DNA of 64,000 bases from Tilletia caries. Lineage: Eukaryota > Basidiomycota > Exobasidiomycetes > Tilletiales > Tilletiaceae. The stretch covers positions 1,984,001 through 2,048,000 of the forward strand of contig JALUTQ010000007.1 of assembly GCA_032718865.1 (NCBI GenBank), in the 5' to 3' direction. Below are positions 1 through 10,629 of this stretch, piece after piece. The notes under the pieces were generated by a model. It searched no databases, was not told the origin of the DNA, and worked only from the letters and a program-made list of their open reading frames with translations. Position 1 is the first letter of the stretch. Every line of letters starts with the position of its first letter. The position numbers and the translations under genes are program-made.

Positions 1-2153
1 GGAACGCGGGAGGAGGCCGAGGCGGTAGAGAAGGAGATCAAACGTGAGTCCCAGCTTTCATTGGCCACTCCTCCCTGCAGGTGCCTCGAGCTCTGGGATC
101 GCTAATCTGTTTTATTCCTCGCACATCTCCTGCTTTCAGGACAAGCACTACATGTTCGAGCGCTCGAGGAGACGGTTGCCAAGCTGAAGGCGGAGAACAA
201 GTTTCATGTGGAGACGGCAACCAACATTGAGCTTTTGCGCGAGGAGAAACGGTCCTTGGAGTCCAAACTGCGAGGCATGGAGGAGCTGAGGCATTCACTC
301 GCAGCTGCAGAGTCGAAGGCACAAGAGGCTGTCGAGATCAATACTGCCTGGTGAGCTCTTTGTTGTTGTCCTAAAGGCGGACCCTGACGTTACCGCGCAA
401 CTTTCAATCCTTGCTGATGTTCTGTGACATTTATCTTAGGACGGGCGTGATTGAAGGAACCCTTGCGGCCGGGCCCGACGCGCATGTAGTCGCGCAAATG
501 CTCGAAGCAGAAGCAGACGCCATCCCTCTGCCCGCTCCACCCGCCTCGCCCCTGACTCCCTCCACCTTCCAGACATACCTCCGGCAGCTCCTCGCCGTTC
601 AGAGCGGCCTTTCAGCTCGCGTCTTGGCTGCGGCGCAAAGGGTGTCCGAGCTCAAGACGAGATTGGCGGAGACGGAGGAGAAGCAGGCTGAACATGCGAT
701 GGAGCGGGATCGGATGGGGAGGGAGTTGGCGGAGGAGAAGGCTAGTGGGATGCGTGCTTTGCGGGCTGAGGAGCGGTTGAAGGGCGAGGTGACGCGGTTC
801 AAGGACATTCTTGTGAGTTTTGTCCCAATTCATCTGTCTACCATCTTCCTCCTTTTTCCCGGGCGCAGGCATTCGCTGGGTGACCCGAGTCTGACTTTTG
901 GACTCTTGTGGCCATTTCATAGGCGTCGTACGAGGCAGAGCAGCAGGCCTTCAAAGGGAGCGGGAATGCGAGCGGGTACGACGAGGCTGCGGCTGCTCGC
1001 ATCAAGTCGCTCGAGAGTCTGGTAGAGGAGCAGAATCAGCAGTGCGATAATTTGGGCGCAGAACTCGAAGCTGCACGGAGAGACTTGGCGGGAGCTCAGG
1101 AGGCGATCAGCTTGGCTGTGGCTGACGCAGGTGCGGCTGCCAAGGTCAAGGAGCTGAATCAGGGTCAGTTCTGTCAAGTCTTTGGATGCGATTGAGGACT
1201 GAGCTGACAAGATCATTCGTGATCGATCCATACTTTTACAGCGCTCGAAGCCGCCAAGGCCGAGTACGACCAGCTGTTCAAGGATGCAGAGCAACTCTCA
1301 CTCGAGAACGACAAGCTGCTTGTACGCGTCGGACGGGGCGAATTTGACGAGAGCAAGGAGAAATGTTGGTCTCTAACGGGCAACCCGGCGAGTCGGCACT
1401 TTGCTGTTCGAACGGCCACATTGGACGCGCTCAAGAAGGAGAATGAAGATTTGCTGAAGCGCTTGGATGAGCTGAATGCGAAGCTCAGTCAGGCCACTGC
1501 CGGTACGAAGGAGACAAGTCCCTCTGCTGGTGATGGAGTGGAAGCGACGGCTGATGATCAGGGTGGGGCGTTGGTGCCGCGCCAGGTCGTGGAGAACTTC
1601 AAGAAGGACATCCAAGATTTGCAGAAAGCGATGCAGGCGAAGGACAAGGCGATGCTTCGACTCAAGCAGGTGAGTTGTCAGGGCTTTGAACGGTGCTCTC
1701 GCCCGGCAGAATCAGCTGTGGGGCCGACACTGATCCCTATGCATGCATTTGCAGGTATTTACCGTCAAAGCGACCGAGTTCCGAGAGGCGGTTCAATCAC
1801 TGTTCGGATACAAGATCCGATTCCTGGAGAACGGCAAGGTGAAGCTATCGTCGGTGTACGCATTATCGTCCAAGGGACGGGGCACGAACATCATCTTCCA
1901 ATCGAACGGGAACAACAAGGGGCAGATGCGGATTCTGCTGGGCGATGACGAGGAGGACGGTGGGCCGCTCAAGGACCTGCAGTGGTTGAAGGAGTACTGG
2001 TTGGGCGAGGAGCGGCAGAACGTGCCGTGCTTTTTGGCTGCGCTGTCGAAGGAGCTGTATGAGGCGGTCACGCGGGTTGAGAAGCGGGGTGCTTGGAGGT
2101 TGGAATCTGGCGAGGGACTTGCACGTGATGGGGATGCTCAGATGCAGGAGTGA
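1..2153 (+). CDS. MAD1: Spindle assembly checkpoint protein Mad1 (3' part, 5' end outside window)
   Basis: Exons read as 1-43, 140-350, 440-812, 923-1163, 1242-1669 and 1755-2153, all with GT-AG borders and matching phases; the start lies before the window. The product is almost entirely heptad-rich coiled coil, with the family stretch 'NIELLREEKRSLE' in exon 2 and 'LLVRVGRGEFDESKEK' in exon 5. It ends in a compact globular domain (exon 6, from 'VFTVKATEFREAVQSLFGYK' to the stop) that matches the Mad1 C-terminal domain. Mad1 is known to anchor Mad2 at nuclear pores and unattached kinetochores and to help make the mitotic checkpoint complex. That role is inferred from family membership. It converges with TAF9, with 214 bp between the stop codons. 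Confidence 0.93.
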
Positions 2154-2367
2154 GCAGGCTGAGCTACCTTTCCCTCGAGAGCCGGGGCCGTAACTTCTTA
2201 CCATACCTCCTTATCAACATATTGTATCATGGTCGATGGGCTGGCCAAGCTTGACGCTGCCTTGGAGGCAGAAAATGCGTGTTGCGAGTGGGAAGCAATT
2301 GAGGGGAATGCAAGGTACAAATACAGAAATGACAGCGATGTCCGAGTGAAGAAGAAACTGCCATCCC

Positions 2368-3105
2368 TCAGTCGTAGTCTTCGTCCTCGTCCAATGCGCG
2401 TTTGGTTCCTCTACTTGGAGGGAGTGAGAGTGGCGCAGCGCCAGGAGGAGCTGGCGCATCGTCATAGTTATCGTCTTGCTGCCATCGTGAGCCAGTGGAG
2501 TCAGAGGCGGGCAGACCGCTTGCGCCTGTACCGTCTTGCATTCCTACGTCCTCGTCTGGCGCACCATTCCGACTTTCATCCGCTTGCTGATTCCGTGTTG
2601 GGCCGGTCCCGTTGGCTGTGGTAGATGTTTGATGGTGATGATGCCGTGGCTCGGGTTTGACTTCGGGTGAAGGAGATCGAGGTGGAGAGTTGGGCACGAT
2701 GGAGAAGTTGACATTTGTCAGACAGTGCTCGAGCGGTGGTAGCCGGATGCCGACGCGGTCCGAGATGGCTGGGAGGGGTATTGAGTTGATAGAGGCCGCG
2801 AGGGAGACGAGGACGTCCTTGGGTGGTGGATGGGTGAAGGAGTAGTTTACTCTGGACTGGATCGCGAGCTGGATGTCCTCGAGCGAGAGATTGCCCGTCG
2901 CTGCTCCTGTCGAGCGCGAGGCGGCGTGGTCGGAGTAGACGAGCGCATCCTGGAGGACGTCGTGTGTGTATCGGTGGGCAAACTCGAGAAGCTGGAGCAG
3001 GACGGCCGGGTCTGCGTCGGTGATGCCCATGGAGTACATGATGAGGGCGATGATGCGCGCATCGCGTGGGATGGGTGCGCCTGCGACGAGGGCGGGCAGC
3101 GACAT
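2368..3105 (-). CDS. TAF9: TAF9-like TFIID/SAGA histone-fold subunit
   Basis: A single-exon gene of 245 codons on the minus strand. Residues about 1-120 form a TAFII31-type histone fold: 'IPRDARIIALIMYSMGI', then 'VLLQLLEFAHRYTHDVLQDA', then 'LSLEDIQLAIQSRVNYSF', followed by the conserved stretch ending 'IRLPPLEHCLTNVNFSIV'. The C-terminal half is low-complexity, rich in Pro, Ser and acidic residues, and ends in an acidic tail. Known TAF9 proteins pair with TAF6 in TFIID and SAGA and act in RNA polymerase II initiation. The ATG at 3105 is chosen because the fold starts directly after it. The upstream DNA runs into the 3' end of the DIRS-like element, so that element sits in the TAF9 promoter region. 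Confidence 0.92.
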   Translation of the reverse strand: MSLPALVAGAPIPRDARIIALIMYSMGITDADPAVLLQLLEFAHRYTHDVLQDALVYSDHAASRSTGAATGNLSLEDIQLAIQSRVNYSFTHPPPKDVLVSLAASINSIPLPAISDRVGIRLPPLEHCLTNVNFSIVPNSPPRSPSPEVKPEPRHHHHQTSTTANGTGPTRNQQADESRNGAPDEDVGMQDGTGASGLPASDSTGSRWQQDDNYDDAPAPPGAAPLSLPPSRGTKRALDEDEDYD

Positions 3106-3680
3106 GTTGCGTTTGAGATTTCTTGGGAGTGCTTGCTGCTATGGAACACTGCGTCGAGCTCATCGAGTTTCTTCTTGCTGTCGAGGCGCGTGGTGGATGC
3201 GGGCGATGGGTGATTCTCTCGGCCGATAGAAAGCCCAAGCGCACGAGCACCACTCCGCTCACTCACTCGCCACACTCGCTGCGTTTAGGAGTGATTATGT
3301 TCATGAGAGAGAAGTGAGACTTGTTTAGAGGAGAAACTCAGTAACTTTCTGCTAAATGAGACCCAGACGCACGTGGAGTGTGTCTTTGTTGTGCCTTAGA
3401 GCAATAGGATGCTCGGAACGCTGGTAGGGGCTCGCAGTCTGGACGCAGCAGCGGGGGCTGGCCATCCCGCCTGTCCGAAGGACGGTAAGCGTCAAGCTCG
3501 AGCGTCGAAGACGAGACCCGCTAGCGAGCGTTGGAGGCACCAACAAGGACAGGAACGTCGTAAAAGTGTGTGGAATTAGAGGCGGAGTGAGGAAGAGTAA
3601 GAGAAAAGAAGTAGAAGAGAAGAGAAAGAGAGAAACAGAAGAGAGGAGAAATTGAGGAGTAGAGAGCAGAGGTAGGAGAG
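3106..3680. other. TAF9 upstream region and 3' tail of the DIRS-like element
   Basis: No gene is seen here. The part next to TAF9 is its 5' flank. From about 3590 to 3690 the plus strand is purine-rich (GAGAAA/GAAGAG runs), probably the 3' untranslated tail of the minus-strand DIRS-like element. The exact element border was not located, because no terminal repeat matching the other end was recognised. Confidence 0.5.
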
Positions 3681-4299
3681 TCAAGAGTCGAAGAGGGGAC
3701 GGTGGAGGATGTCGACGTTGAGGTTGGAGGTTAACTCGGCGTGCTTGAGATGAATGTCCCGGATGTACTGGACGGCGACATCGGATTTCCATCCTCCAAG
3801 GTGTTTGATGTCAGCGATGGAGATGCCGTTGGCATGGAGAAGAGTCGCACCACCGATGCGGAAGGAGTGTCCTTGGATGGGGGGGCGACCACCTTTGCGG
3901 AGCCAGTCGTTGATAGTCTTGCCGAAATGGGAGCTGGTCAACTCGTAGAGTTTCCCTAGCTTTCCTCGATAGGCGAAGGCACCAGCGTCCTTAGGGACAG
4001 AGCTGTTGACGTGAAGATGCCAGCGGACGGCAGTAACGGGGCAGATGGGAAGGTTGTTGGGCTGGGCAGAAGCGACCCGGTCAAAACCGGCACGAGCATG
4101 AGTCTTGTCGGAGGGGATGTGGAGTAGATATGAGTTGATGGGGCCATTAGGAGTGTCCTGGATGGGCTTGAAGTCACCATGTCGAGCGCGGCGAGAAGGA
4201 GGGTCTGATCCTGTGCGGACTGTGAGCTCGCCGTGTCGGGACATCGACCACATCGCGAACAGGACGCAGGCGTAGATAGCGGCGTCGCCTGGATCATGA

Positions 4300-4590
4300 T
4301 GTGCTGGCAACACGTGGCCACACCACGTGGCCAGTATCTTATCTTCCTTTCCCTCTTATCTCTCTCTCCCTTTCTCTCCCGCAAGCCGCAACTGCATAGC
4401 AACATCACCTCCACTTCTCTCCACTTTTCCCACGTCCCACTTTTCCCTCGCTCTCATCGTTACCCTTCTCGAGCTCATCATTGTACTTAGTTCTCTCCCT
4501 TGTCATATATTCACTCTTCATTCTCTGCATCTTGCACATATCTGCTCTACAGGCTCCCTCTACTGGCTCCCTTACAGGCTCGCTAGTATA
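4300..4590 (+). repeat. Left LTR (291 bp)
   Basis: Starts TGTGCTGGCAACACGTGG and ends GCTAGTATA. It is nearly identical to 6383-6673: I count two substitutions. It contains two copies of CACGTGGCC near its start and is then strongly pyrimidine-rich. Confidence 0.93.
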
Positions 4591-5253
4591 TGGTGATGAG
4601 AGGATTCTCTTGCTGACCATCGACCCGACGATCCTCAGCAGCCCACGACGATCACAACTTCCAAGTTCTCTCGTCGAGACACCAACTACTCCAGACTGCC
4701 CCAGCTCTCGCTCCGGCCCTCTGCTCCAGACCGCCCCAGCTCTCGCTCCGGCCCTCTACTTTTCTCCGTCGCCAACGTCGAGCCTCTCTTTGACCCTCGC
4801 ACGTTCCCGACTCTTTTCCTTCGCACTTCTTCTCGCACTTCTTCTCGCACTCTCCTCCTCTCAACTTCTACCTCTCTCTTCTTCATCCCTCTTCTTTCTT
4901 CTTCCTTCCTCAACTTCCTCAAGAATCAAGACCTCAGCACATCCACCATCACCGCCTCTTTGCTTGCCAACCGTCACAACATCACCTGGCACAACAAGGA
5001 GGGCGAAGCTCCACTGCCTGCCTGACCGACTTACATCTCGCCCTGCGCGCTCGCCAACGATCTCCGCGAAGGACCTCCCGACCTCGACCTCGATCTCGAC
5101 NNNNNNNNNNNNNNNNNNNNNNNNNNNNNNNNNNNNNNNNNNNNNNNNNNNNNNNNNNNNNNNNNNNNNNNNNNNNNNNNNNNNNNNNNNNNNNNNNNCG
5201 CGACCTATCGCAACAAAGGCAAGCAGACCACATCAGGGGCGAAACAGACAGAC
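4591..5253 (+). other. LTR-element leader: primer-site region, pyrimidine-rich stretch, 98-N gap
   Basis: It begins with a TGG-initial putative primer-binding site. A 34-nt unit containing CCCCAGCTCTCGCTCCGG is present twice in tandem near 4690-4760. A C/T-rich stretch follows to about 4920. A short open stretch near 4912-5020 ('DLSTSTITASLLANRHNITW') ends in a stop; it could be a Gag remnant but I cannot assign it. Bases 5101-5198 are N. From 5199 the DNA looks like the 5' leader of the captured gene. Confidence 0.5.
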
Positions 5254-6227
5254 GATGTGCGGCATCTTGGGTTGTCTCCACCACCCGGACGCAGCAGCGT
5301 ACCGACCGCTCATGCTCCAGCTCTCCCGCTGCATTCGTCACCACGGGCCCGACTGGTCCGGCTACATCGTCACCGAGGAAGGCGGCTCCAAGGGCTCCAT
5401 CCTATGCCACGAGCGCCTCGCCATCGTCGGCGTCGACACCGGCGCACAGCCCCTGACCTCCACCTTCAGCGACGGAAAGGACACTTCCGTCTCGCCCTCC
5501 TGGTGGAAGACGGATTCGACCGACGCCGCCGTCACCGAATCAGGAGGCAAGCCAGACCCGACTCCTTCCCACCCAGTCGACTTCAAGCTGCTGCGCGAGA
5601 CTCTCGAGCTGGCCGTCCGAACGCGTCTCATGTCCGAGGTCCCTTACGGTGTCCTGCTCTCCGGTGGTCTCGACTCTTCTTTCATCGCCGCCATTGCTGC
5701 ACGGGAAACAGAGAGGATGGCGGAGAGTCAGAGCAAGGCAGTGGACGCGCTCCGTGCAAAGCGCCAGAAGGGCGGCGCCGTCTCGCCATCCGGAACCAAG
5801 CCCACCTATGTCCACCTATGTCGCAGGCGTACATGCTCCAGGCACCAACGAGCCCGGCGTTGGCTTGGACAGCGTTGACAGCCCCACTGACGAGCAGGTC
5901 GCTGAGCTCGCATCCTGGCCCGTCTGCACCCCTTCTCCATCGGTCTGCCAGGCTCTCCCGACCTCGTCGCGGCGCGTCGTGAGGCCGAATACCTCGGCGC
6001 CGTGCATCACGACTTCACGAGTACGCCTTCACTGTTCAAGAAGGTCTCGACGCGATTCAGGATGTCATCTACCACCTGGAGACCTACGACGTGACAACCG
6101 CGCGTGCATCCACACCCATGTACCTCCTCAGCCGCAAGAATCAAGATCAAGGCCATCGGCGTCAAGATGGTGCTCTCCGGCGAAGGCTCAGACGAGATCC
6201 TCGGCGGATACCCCTACTTCCACGCCA
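5254..6227 (+). pseudogene. Captured asparagine synthetase fragment (broken)
   Basis: It starts at an ATG encoding 'MCGILGCLHHPDAAAYR', with Cys2, the nucleophile of the glutamine amidotransferase domain, and 'HHGPDWSGY' and 'HERLAIVGVDTGAQPLTS' following. About 120 residues of the amidotransferase domain are then missing: the frame jumps to the 'SPSWWK' region. The synthetase domain has its ATP loop 'LLSGGLDSSFIAAIAAR'. Near 5810 a short duplication shifts the frame, and there are further shifts near 6020 and 6145. The match continues through '[20 protein letters not shown]' and '[17 protein letters not shown]' and stops about 150 bp before the right LTR. No introns are seen, which is consistent with capture through spliced mRNA. 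It cannot make active enzyme. Presumably a full host gene lies elsewhere; that cannot be seen here. Confidence 0.9.
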
Positions 6228-6382
6228 CCCTTCCCTCCGATTCACACAGTTTTCTTTCCCTGCCCGTTCCAGCAACGTGTCCGTTTCATGCGCTCGTTAC
6301 CTTTCGCTTCCCTTTCTCCATGCCCGCTGCACTTTCCAGTCTGGATCACGACTCGGGACAGTCGTCTTCTTTGGTGCGGGGA

Positions 6383-6673
6383 TGTGCTGGCAACACGTGG
6401 CCACACCACGTGGCCAGTATCTTATCTTCCTTTCCCTCTTATCTCTCTCTCCCTTTCTCTCCCGCAAGCCGCAACTGCATAGCAACATCACCTCCACTTC
6501 TCTCCACTTTTCCCACGTCCCACTTTTCCCTCGCTCTCATCGTTACCCTTCTCGAGCTCATCATTGTACTTAGTTCTCTCCCTTGTCATATATTCGCTCT
6601 TCATTCTCTGAATCTTGCACATATCTGCTCTACAGGCTCCCTCTACTGGCTCCCTTACAGGCTCGCTAGTATA
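6383..6673 (+). repeat. Right LTR (291 bp)
   Basis: Second copy of the 4300-4590 repeat, with two substitutions relative to it (in TATTCGCTC and CTCTGAATC). It is followed directly by CATGA, the right target-duplication copy. Confidence 0.93.
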
Positions 6674-7617
6674 CATGAGGATCCATGTGGGCGCGCATAG
6701 CTTTGAAGTCATCGATACGGATAGGTCGACGGAGGTTGAGGGGGTCGAGAGAGATGTTCTTGAAGGCCTGGCGGATAGTTCGACCCTGGACGCGATCAAG
6801 GCTCCAAGGGAGACCATGAATCGCGTGCCACAGCTTGAGTCCGGACACGAACTTGTTGAGGGTCGCCTCGGCGTAGTAGGGGGAGATCGAAGAGAAGAAG
6901 AGAAGGAGGAGGTTGTCTGGAGTTGGGAAACGGAGGTGGAGAGGGATGTCCAAGTCGTCAGCCCAGAGCAAAAAGTTGACGACGAAGCCTGCGTATTGGG
7001 CTTGCGTCGACTTCTTGACCCGTTGGAGCTGAACTCCCTCAGTCGATCGATGGCGTCGTCGTCCAGAGAGCCGAAGACCGCGCGAACGACGTGCCGAGCA
7101 GGAGAGAGACGGAGAAGGGCTTCCGAACGAGGCATCCTGTCGGCTTCCTCGCCAGAGAGATCGGCAGTTGGAACGTCGTCCTCAGAGAGGGTGGCCCAGA
7201 TATTGGCGACCATGTCGGATGAGCCGATGGAGAAGGAGTCGAGAGAGCCAAAGGTAGCAACGGCGTGCTCCCGAGCACGAGTAGCGTTGCCGGAGCCACG
7301 CACGCGACGGAGCGCAGGGGAAGATGAAGAGGTACGAAGCGTTGTGGATTGATTAATGGAAGGGTGGAGAACAGTTGTTGTAGAAGCCTGGAATGAAGAA
7401 GAGTTTGAGGATCTGGAAGTGGAAGCGAGAGCCGAAGTTGACGAAGAGAGGGGAGTAGAGGAAGAAGGAGGTGGCGTGCGCTCAAAGGACCGACGAAGAG
7501 AAAGAGAGCTGAGAGGTTGAGAAAGCAATGAAGAAGAGGTTGTAGCACCAGAAGAGAGAGAAGAGGTCTCGACCGGAAAAGAAGAAGAGCGCCGACGTGA
7601 AAGAGAAGGAGGCTGGG

Positions 7618-9467
7618 TCATGATGACCGAATGTTCAGGATCGACTCCCAAGGGCGATCGAATGGGAAGATGAGAGGCTCGTATCCTGAAGAGTCCCCCC
7701 TCGACGGAGCGTCTGCAGGGTTGTCTTCTGACCTGACGTATCGAACCGAAAGCTCGACGTCGAAGGAGAGAGCGTACTCAGAGGTGCGATCAATGACCTC
7801 GTTGACGAGCTGGTTGCGCGATCTTCCTCGACGCAGGGCGTAGACCACGCCCTGGTTGTCGACGTGGACGAGAAGGACGCAAGAGCGAGCGCCAGCAGCG
7901 ATCGCGGCGTGGACGGCGAGTTCGAAAGCCCAGGCCTCGCCGACACCGATGTTGATGTCGGGACGGTCGCAATAGTCTGGGGGAAGAGGGATGGAGAGGG
8001 CCTTGGAACCGAGGACGACACCGAGAGCGAAGTCGCTGGCGTCGGAGAAGATGGGAGTGTGGAAGAACGAAGAGGAAGTATCGAGCGAGCAAGTGACTGG
8101 GCCGGCTTGGAAGAAGTGGATCCAGTCCACAACTTCGCGTTTGCTGGCGGTGTCGAGATATCGACGAGTAGCAGAGTGAGAGCCGATGAACGAGTTGCGA
8201 AGGCGATAGAGGGCGTTGAGTTTAGAGCGTCGATGAGTGGCGATAACACAAACGTGTTGGCAGGAGCCGATCACAGATGCCACCTCCTTCTCGGACACGT
8301 CGTGAGAGTTGTTGAGAGCGATCAGCTTGCCAAGGAACTTGGTTTGCTTCTTCTGGGTGAGAGTGGCGGAGCGAGAGTCGGCGTCCCACACAAAGCCAAG
8401 GAAGGTGAACTGCCGAGTCCAGGAGAAGAACTTCTCCGGATGGACCTCCCAGCCGAACTCGCGGACCGCGTGTAGGATAAGATCGAAGGGCCGATTGGCG
8501 TGAGGAGAGGAAGGAGGGGCGAAATCGGCGACGAGAAAGTCGTCGACGTAGTGCTTGGTGAGGAGAAGGGGGAACAGAAGTTCGAGGAAGAAGCAGGTCA
8601 CGTCGCAGCACGCCCCGAAGAGACCACAGATTGAGGTCAAACCGAAGATGCCGACGAGCCAGACGTAGATGCGGTCGAGGACGTTGATGCAGAACAGGCG
8701 TCGTTGTGACGGCAAGTTCCCGAGCTGTTGGAAGGCGTCTTTGAGGTCGAAACCAGCAAAGCGCGCGTGAGGAGGAGCGGAGCGGATCTGAAGAGATCAG
8801 AAGAGTAGAGGAGAAGTATGTCAGAGAGCAGCTCAAAAGAGAAGAGCGAGGTAGAGAGTAGGAGGTGTGAGGGAAGAGTGGGCAGATGCGCCAAGAGAGA
8901 GAAGGGCAGATGCGCCAGGAGACGAGGGCAGATGCGCCAAGAGAAGAGGGCAGAAGCGCCAAGGGTAGCAAGCAAGCAGAGCTGCTCGCAAAGCTGAGGA
9001 AGAAGGGAGGGTAAGAGGAAGGAAGCAGGAGAGGGAGAGGTACTAACCAAGATCTTTGTCTCGACCGCAGTAAACCACTCGCAAGGGTAGTCCTCCTTCC
9101 GAATCTGGGAGTTGATGGAAGGGATGGGGGGTGGTGGTTGGCCGGGTCGGGTTTTGGGGTAGGAGGCGTCGTAGACAATCCTTTCCTTGATGATCCGACC
9201 GTTGGCATCGTGCTTGTCGACGATCTGAAGCGGTGACGCATGGATCGGGCCAATCTCCGCCTCCACCTGGGCCGGGTCGAAAGGACCAGCAATAAACCCG
9301 GCTTCAAGCGACTTCGATAACCAGTTGTCGATAGATGATTGGCGGTCCTCCTTGTAATGGTTCTTGTGGAAGTGAGTTGAGGAAGGAAGAGAGAGAGGGC
9401 CCATTGAGAAGCCATTGGTGATAGAGTTGGGAATGTATGCATATTCGTCCCTGAGAGCAGGGGGCAT
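7618..9467 (-). CDS. Reverse transcriptase-RNase H of the DIRS-like element, with an intron
   Basis: Read as 9467-9048 joined to 8787-7618 (529 codons plus stop); the bases between have GT-AG ends and joining them restores the RT fold in phase. The first exon has 'FIAGPFDPAQVEAEIGPIH' and 'KERIVYDASYPKTRPG'. The second opens 'FAGFDLKDAFQQLGNLPSQ' (motif A Asp) and carries the catalytic box 'YVDDFLVADF'. The RNase H domain follows: 'IFSDASDFALGVVLG', 'GEAWAFELAVHAAIA', 'HVDNQGVVYALRRGR' and 'SEDNPADAPSRG'. Both sets of catalytic acids appear present. The frame is open upstream of 9467 and overlaps the end of Gag, so the true start is uncertain. The stop overlaps the YR reading frame. Confidence 0.88.
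8788..9047 (-). other. Putative spliceosomal intron inside the RT gene, with a 22-23 nt tandem repeat
   Basis: 260 nt with a GTTAGTACC donor and a CTCTTCAG acceptor on the minus strand. On the plus strand, 8880-8961 holds four imperfect copies of a unit beginning GGGCAGATGCGCCAAGAG. The frame inside contains no RT-like sequence, and removing it makes RT continuous. Confidence 0.75.
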
Positions 9468-10629
9468 GGAGTCGATGGCATGAAGGAAGTGGTCCGCATG
9501 GAGGGTGGTTGAGACGCAAGTGAATGCGTCTCTAATTGTCTTTGGCCGGGGGCGCTGTAGGAGCGTCACCGGCGCCGGAGAATCCGACAGGGTTGGAAGT
9601 GGTGTTGGGAGTGGGTGCAACTGTGACAGTGGTCGAGGAGCTGGGACCACCGGTGTTCTCGCGAGGGCCATGGTCGATGGCTCGACATGTGTCGCGGCCA
9701 CACTGGGAGCAGTAGTGGCCGTGGAGGCACAGCACACCGGGCTCTGGGACACCGGCATTGTACTTGGCGCAAAGGTCCTTGGACTGGCCTCGACGGGTCC
9801 AACCTCGAGGCTGACCGGGAGGAATGGGGTAGAGGTCTTGCGGGTACGGGCCGGGGCAGAGGTACCAGATGTGCCGATCCGTAACAATGCGGCAGATGAT
9901 GCAGAACATTGGGCTGCGAGGGAGGGGTGGGGCGGTTGGTGGGCCACGAAAGGACGACTGGGGCGATTGAGATCGCCCGTCGTCTTCTGCCTTGCGCTTG
10001 CCATTGCTGTTGCCGCCGTAGTTGTTGTTGGTGGAGGAGCTGGGTGTGTGAGAGTGCGAAGTTGCAGCCTTGGAAGACGAGGATTTGTCCTTCGCAGAGA
10101 CCTTGGAAGCTGAGGGGAGAGTGAGGTCGGCGAGTCTCTTGCCAACTCGAATGATGTCCGAGGGAGGAGCAAACACGACCGCAGCCCAAGCAGAGTTGAG
10201 AACCGCGCCGTAATCGGCGGCGGCGCCAGAACGACCATGGAGGAGAACCTCGGCGTCATCGAGAGTCTGAGCATGGATCGTCGAGATACTGAACGGCATG
10301 CCGACGCCTTTGGGACGAGGGGCCCAGAGAAGCTGCCGGATGCGCTTGTTAAGGATGGGCGCGGAGGGCCCCGGAGTGCTCCGTACTCCGGGGCCCCTAC
10401 TCCGGCTGACTCCGGCTGATTTTGAGATGCATTTTCGCGCTCCGTACTCCGCTCATTTTTAGGCAGTCGCCCCAACTCCACTCCGCGCTCCGCACAAAAT
10501 CTCCCCATCTCATTGCGCCAGCTCCGTACTCCGGCTAAATTTCAATAAATTCCAAAGTCCACTCCGCACTCCGGGGTGACGGAGCGCGACTACTCCCCCG
10601 AAACTCCGTACTCCGGGGAACGTTCGCAG

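Larger units (their letters stand above)
4300..6673. mobile_element. Non-autonomous LTR retrotransposon carrying an asparagine synthetase copy
   Basis: Two 291-bp direct repeats (4300-4590 and 6383-6673) bound a 1,792-bp interior and are flanked by the 5-bp duplication CATGA at 4295-4299 and 6674-6678. The LTRs run TGTGCTGG to TAGTATA, so the 3' end is TA rather than the usual CA. The first interior bases, TGGTGATGAGAGG at 4591, begin TGG as expected of a tRNA primer site; the tRNA is not identified. A short purine tract, GCGGGGA, precedes the right LTR. The interior has no reverse transcriptase, integrase or protease, so the element must have relied on proteins from elsewhere. A 98-N gap lies inside. 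The LTRs differ at only two positions, which suggests recent insertion. Confidence 0.9.
3681..7651 (-). pseudogene. Tyrosine recombinase (integrase) gene of the DIRS-like element, split by the LTR element
   Basis: The catalytic half (4294 to 3681) shows the YR active-site residues: Arg in 'SRHGEL', the H-x-x-R box 'HSFRIGGATLL', His in 'HLGGWKSD' and the nucleophile Tyr in 'VQYIRDIH'. The N-terminal core-binding domain lies at 6971-6674 ('LLWADDLDIPLHLRF' through 'MRAHMDPH'). Counting one CATGA copy, 6971-6674 plus 4294-3681 gives 912 nt, an exact multiple of three, so the gene was one frame before the LTR element landed. Upstream, a Ser-rich segment from 7651 to about 7020 is in another frame, so there is also a frameshift, or an intron I could not define, near 7020. 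YR enzymes of this class integrate the circular cDNA without a target duplication. Confidence 0.85.

Noticed and set aside
4481..5878. Long open frame spanning the N gap as one protein
   Set aside because: The part before 5254 is low-complexity leader read through Ns; only the part from 5254 matches a protein family.
6488..7651. One long minus-strand frame read as an intact protein through the right LTR
   Set aside because: Its end (6673-6488) is LTR sequence and its middle drifts out of the recombinase frame; it is part of the broken YR gene.
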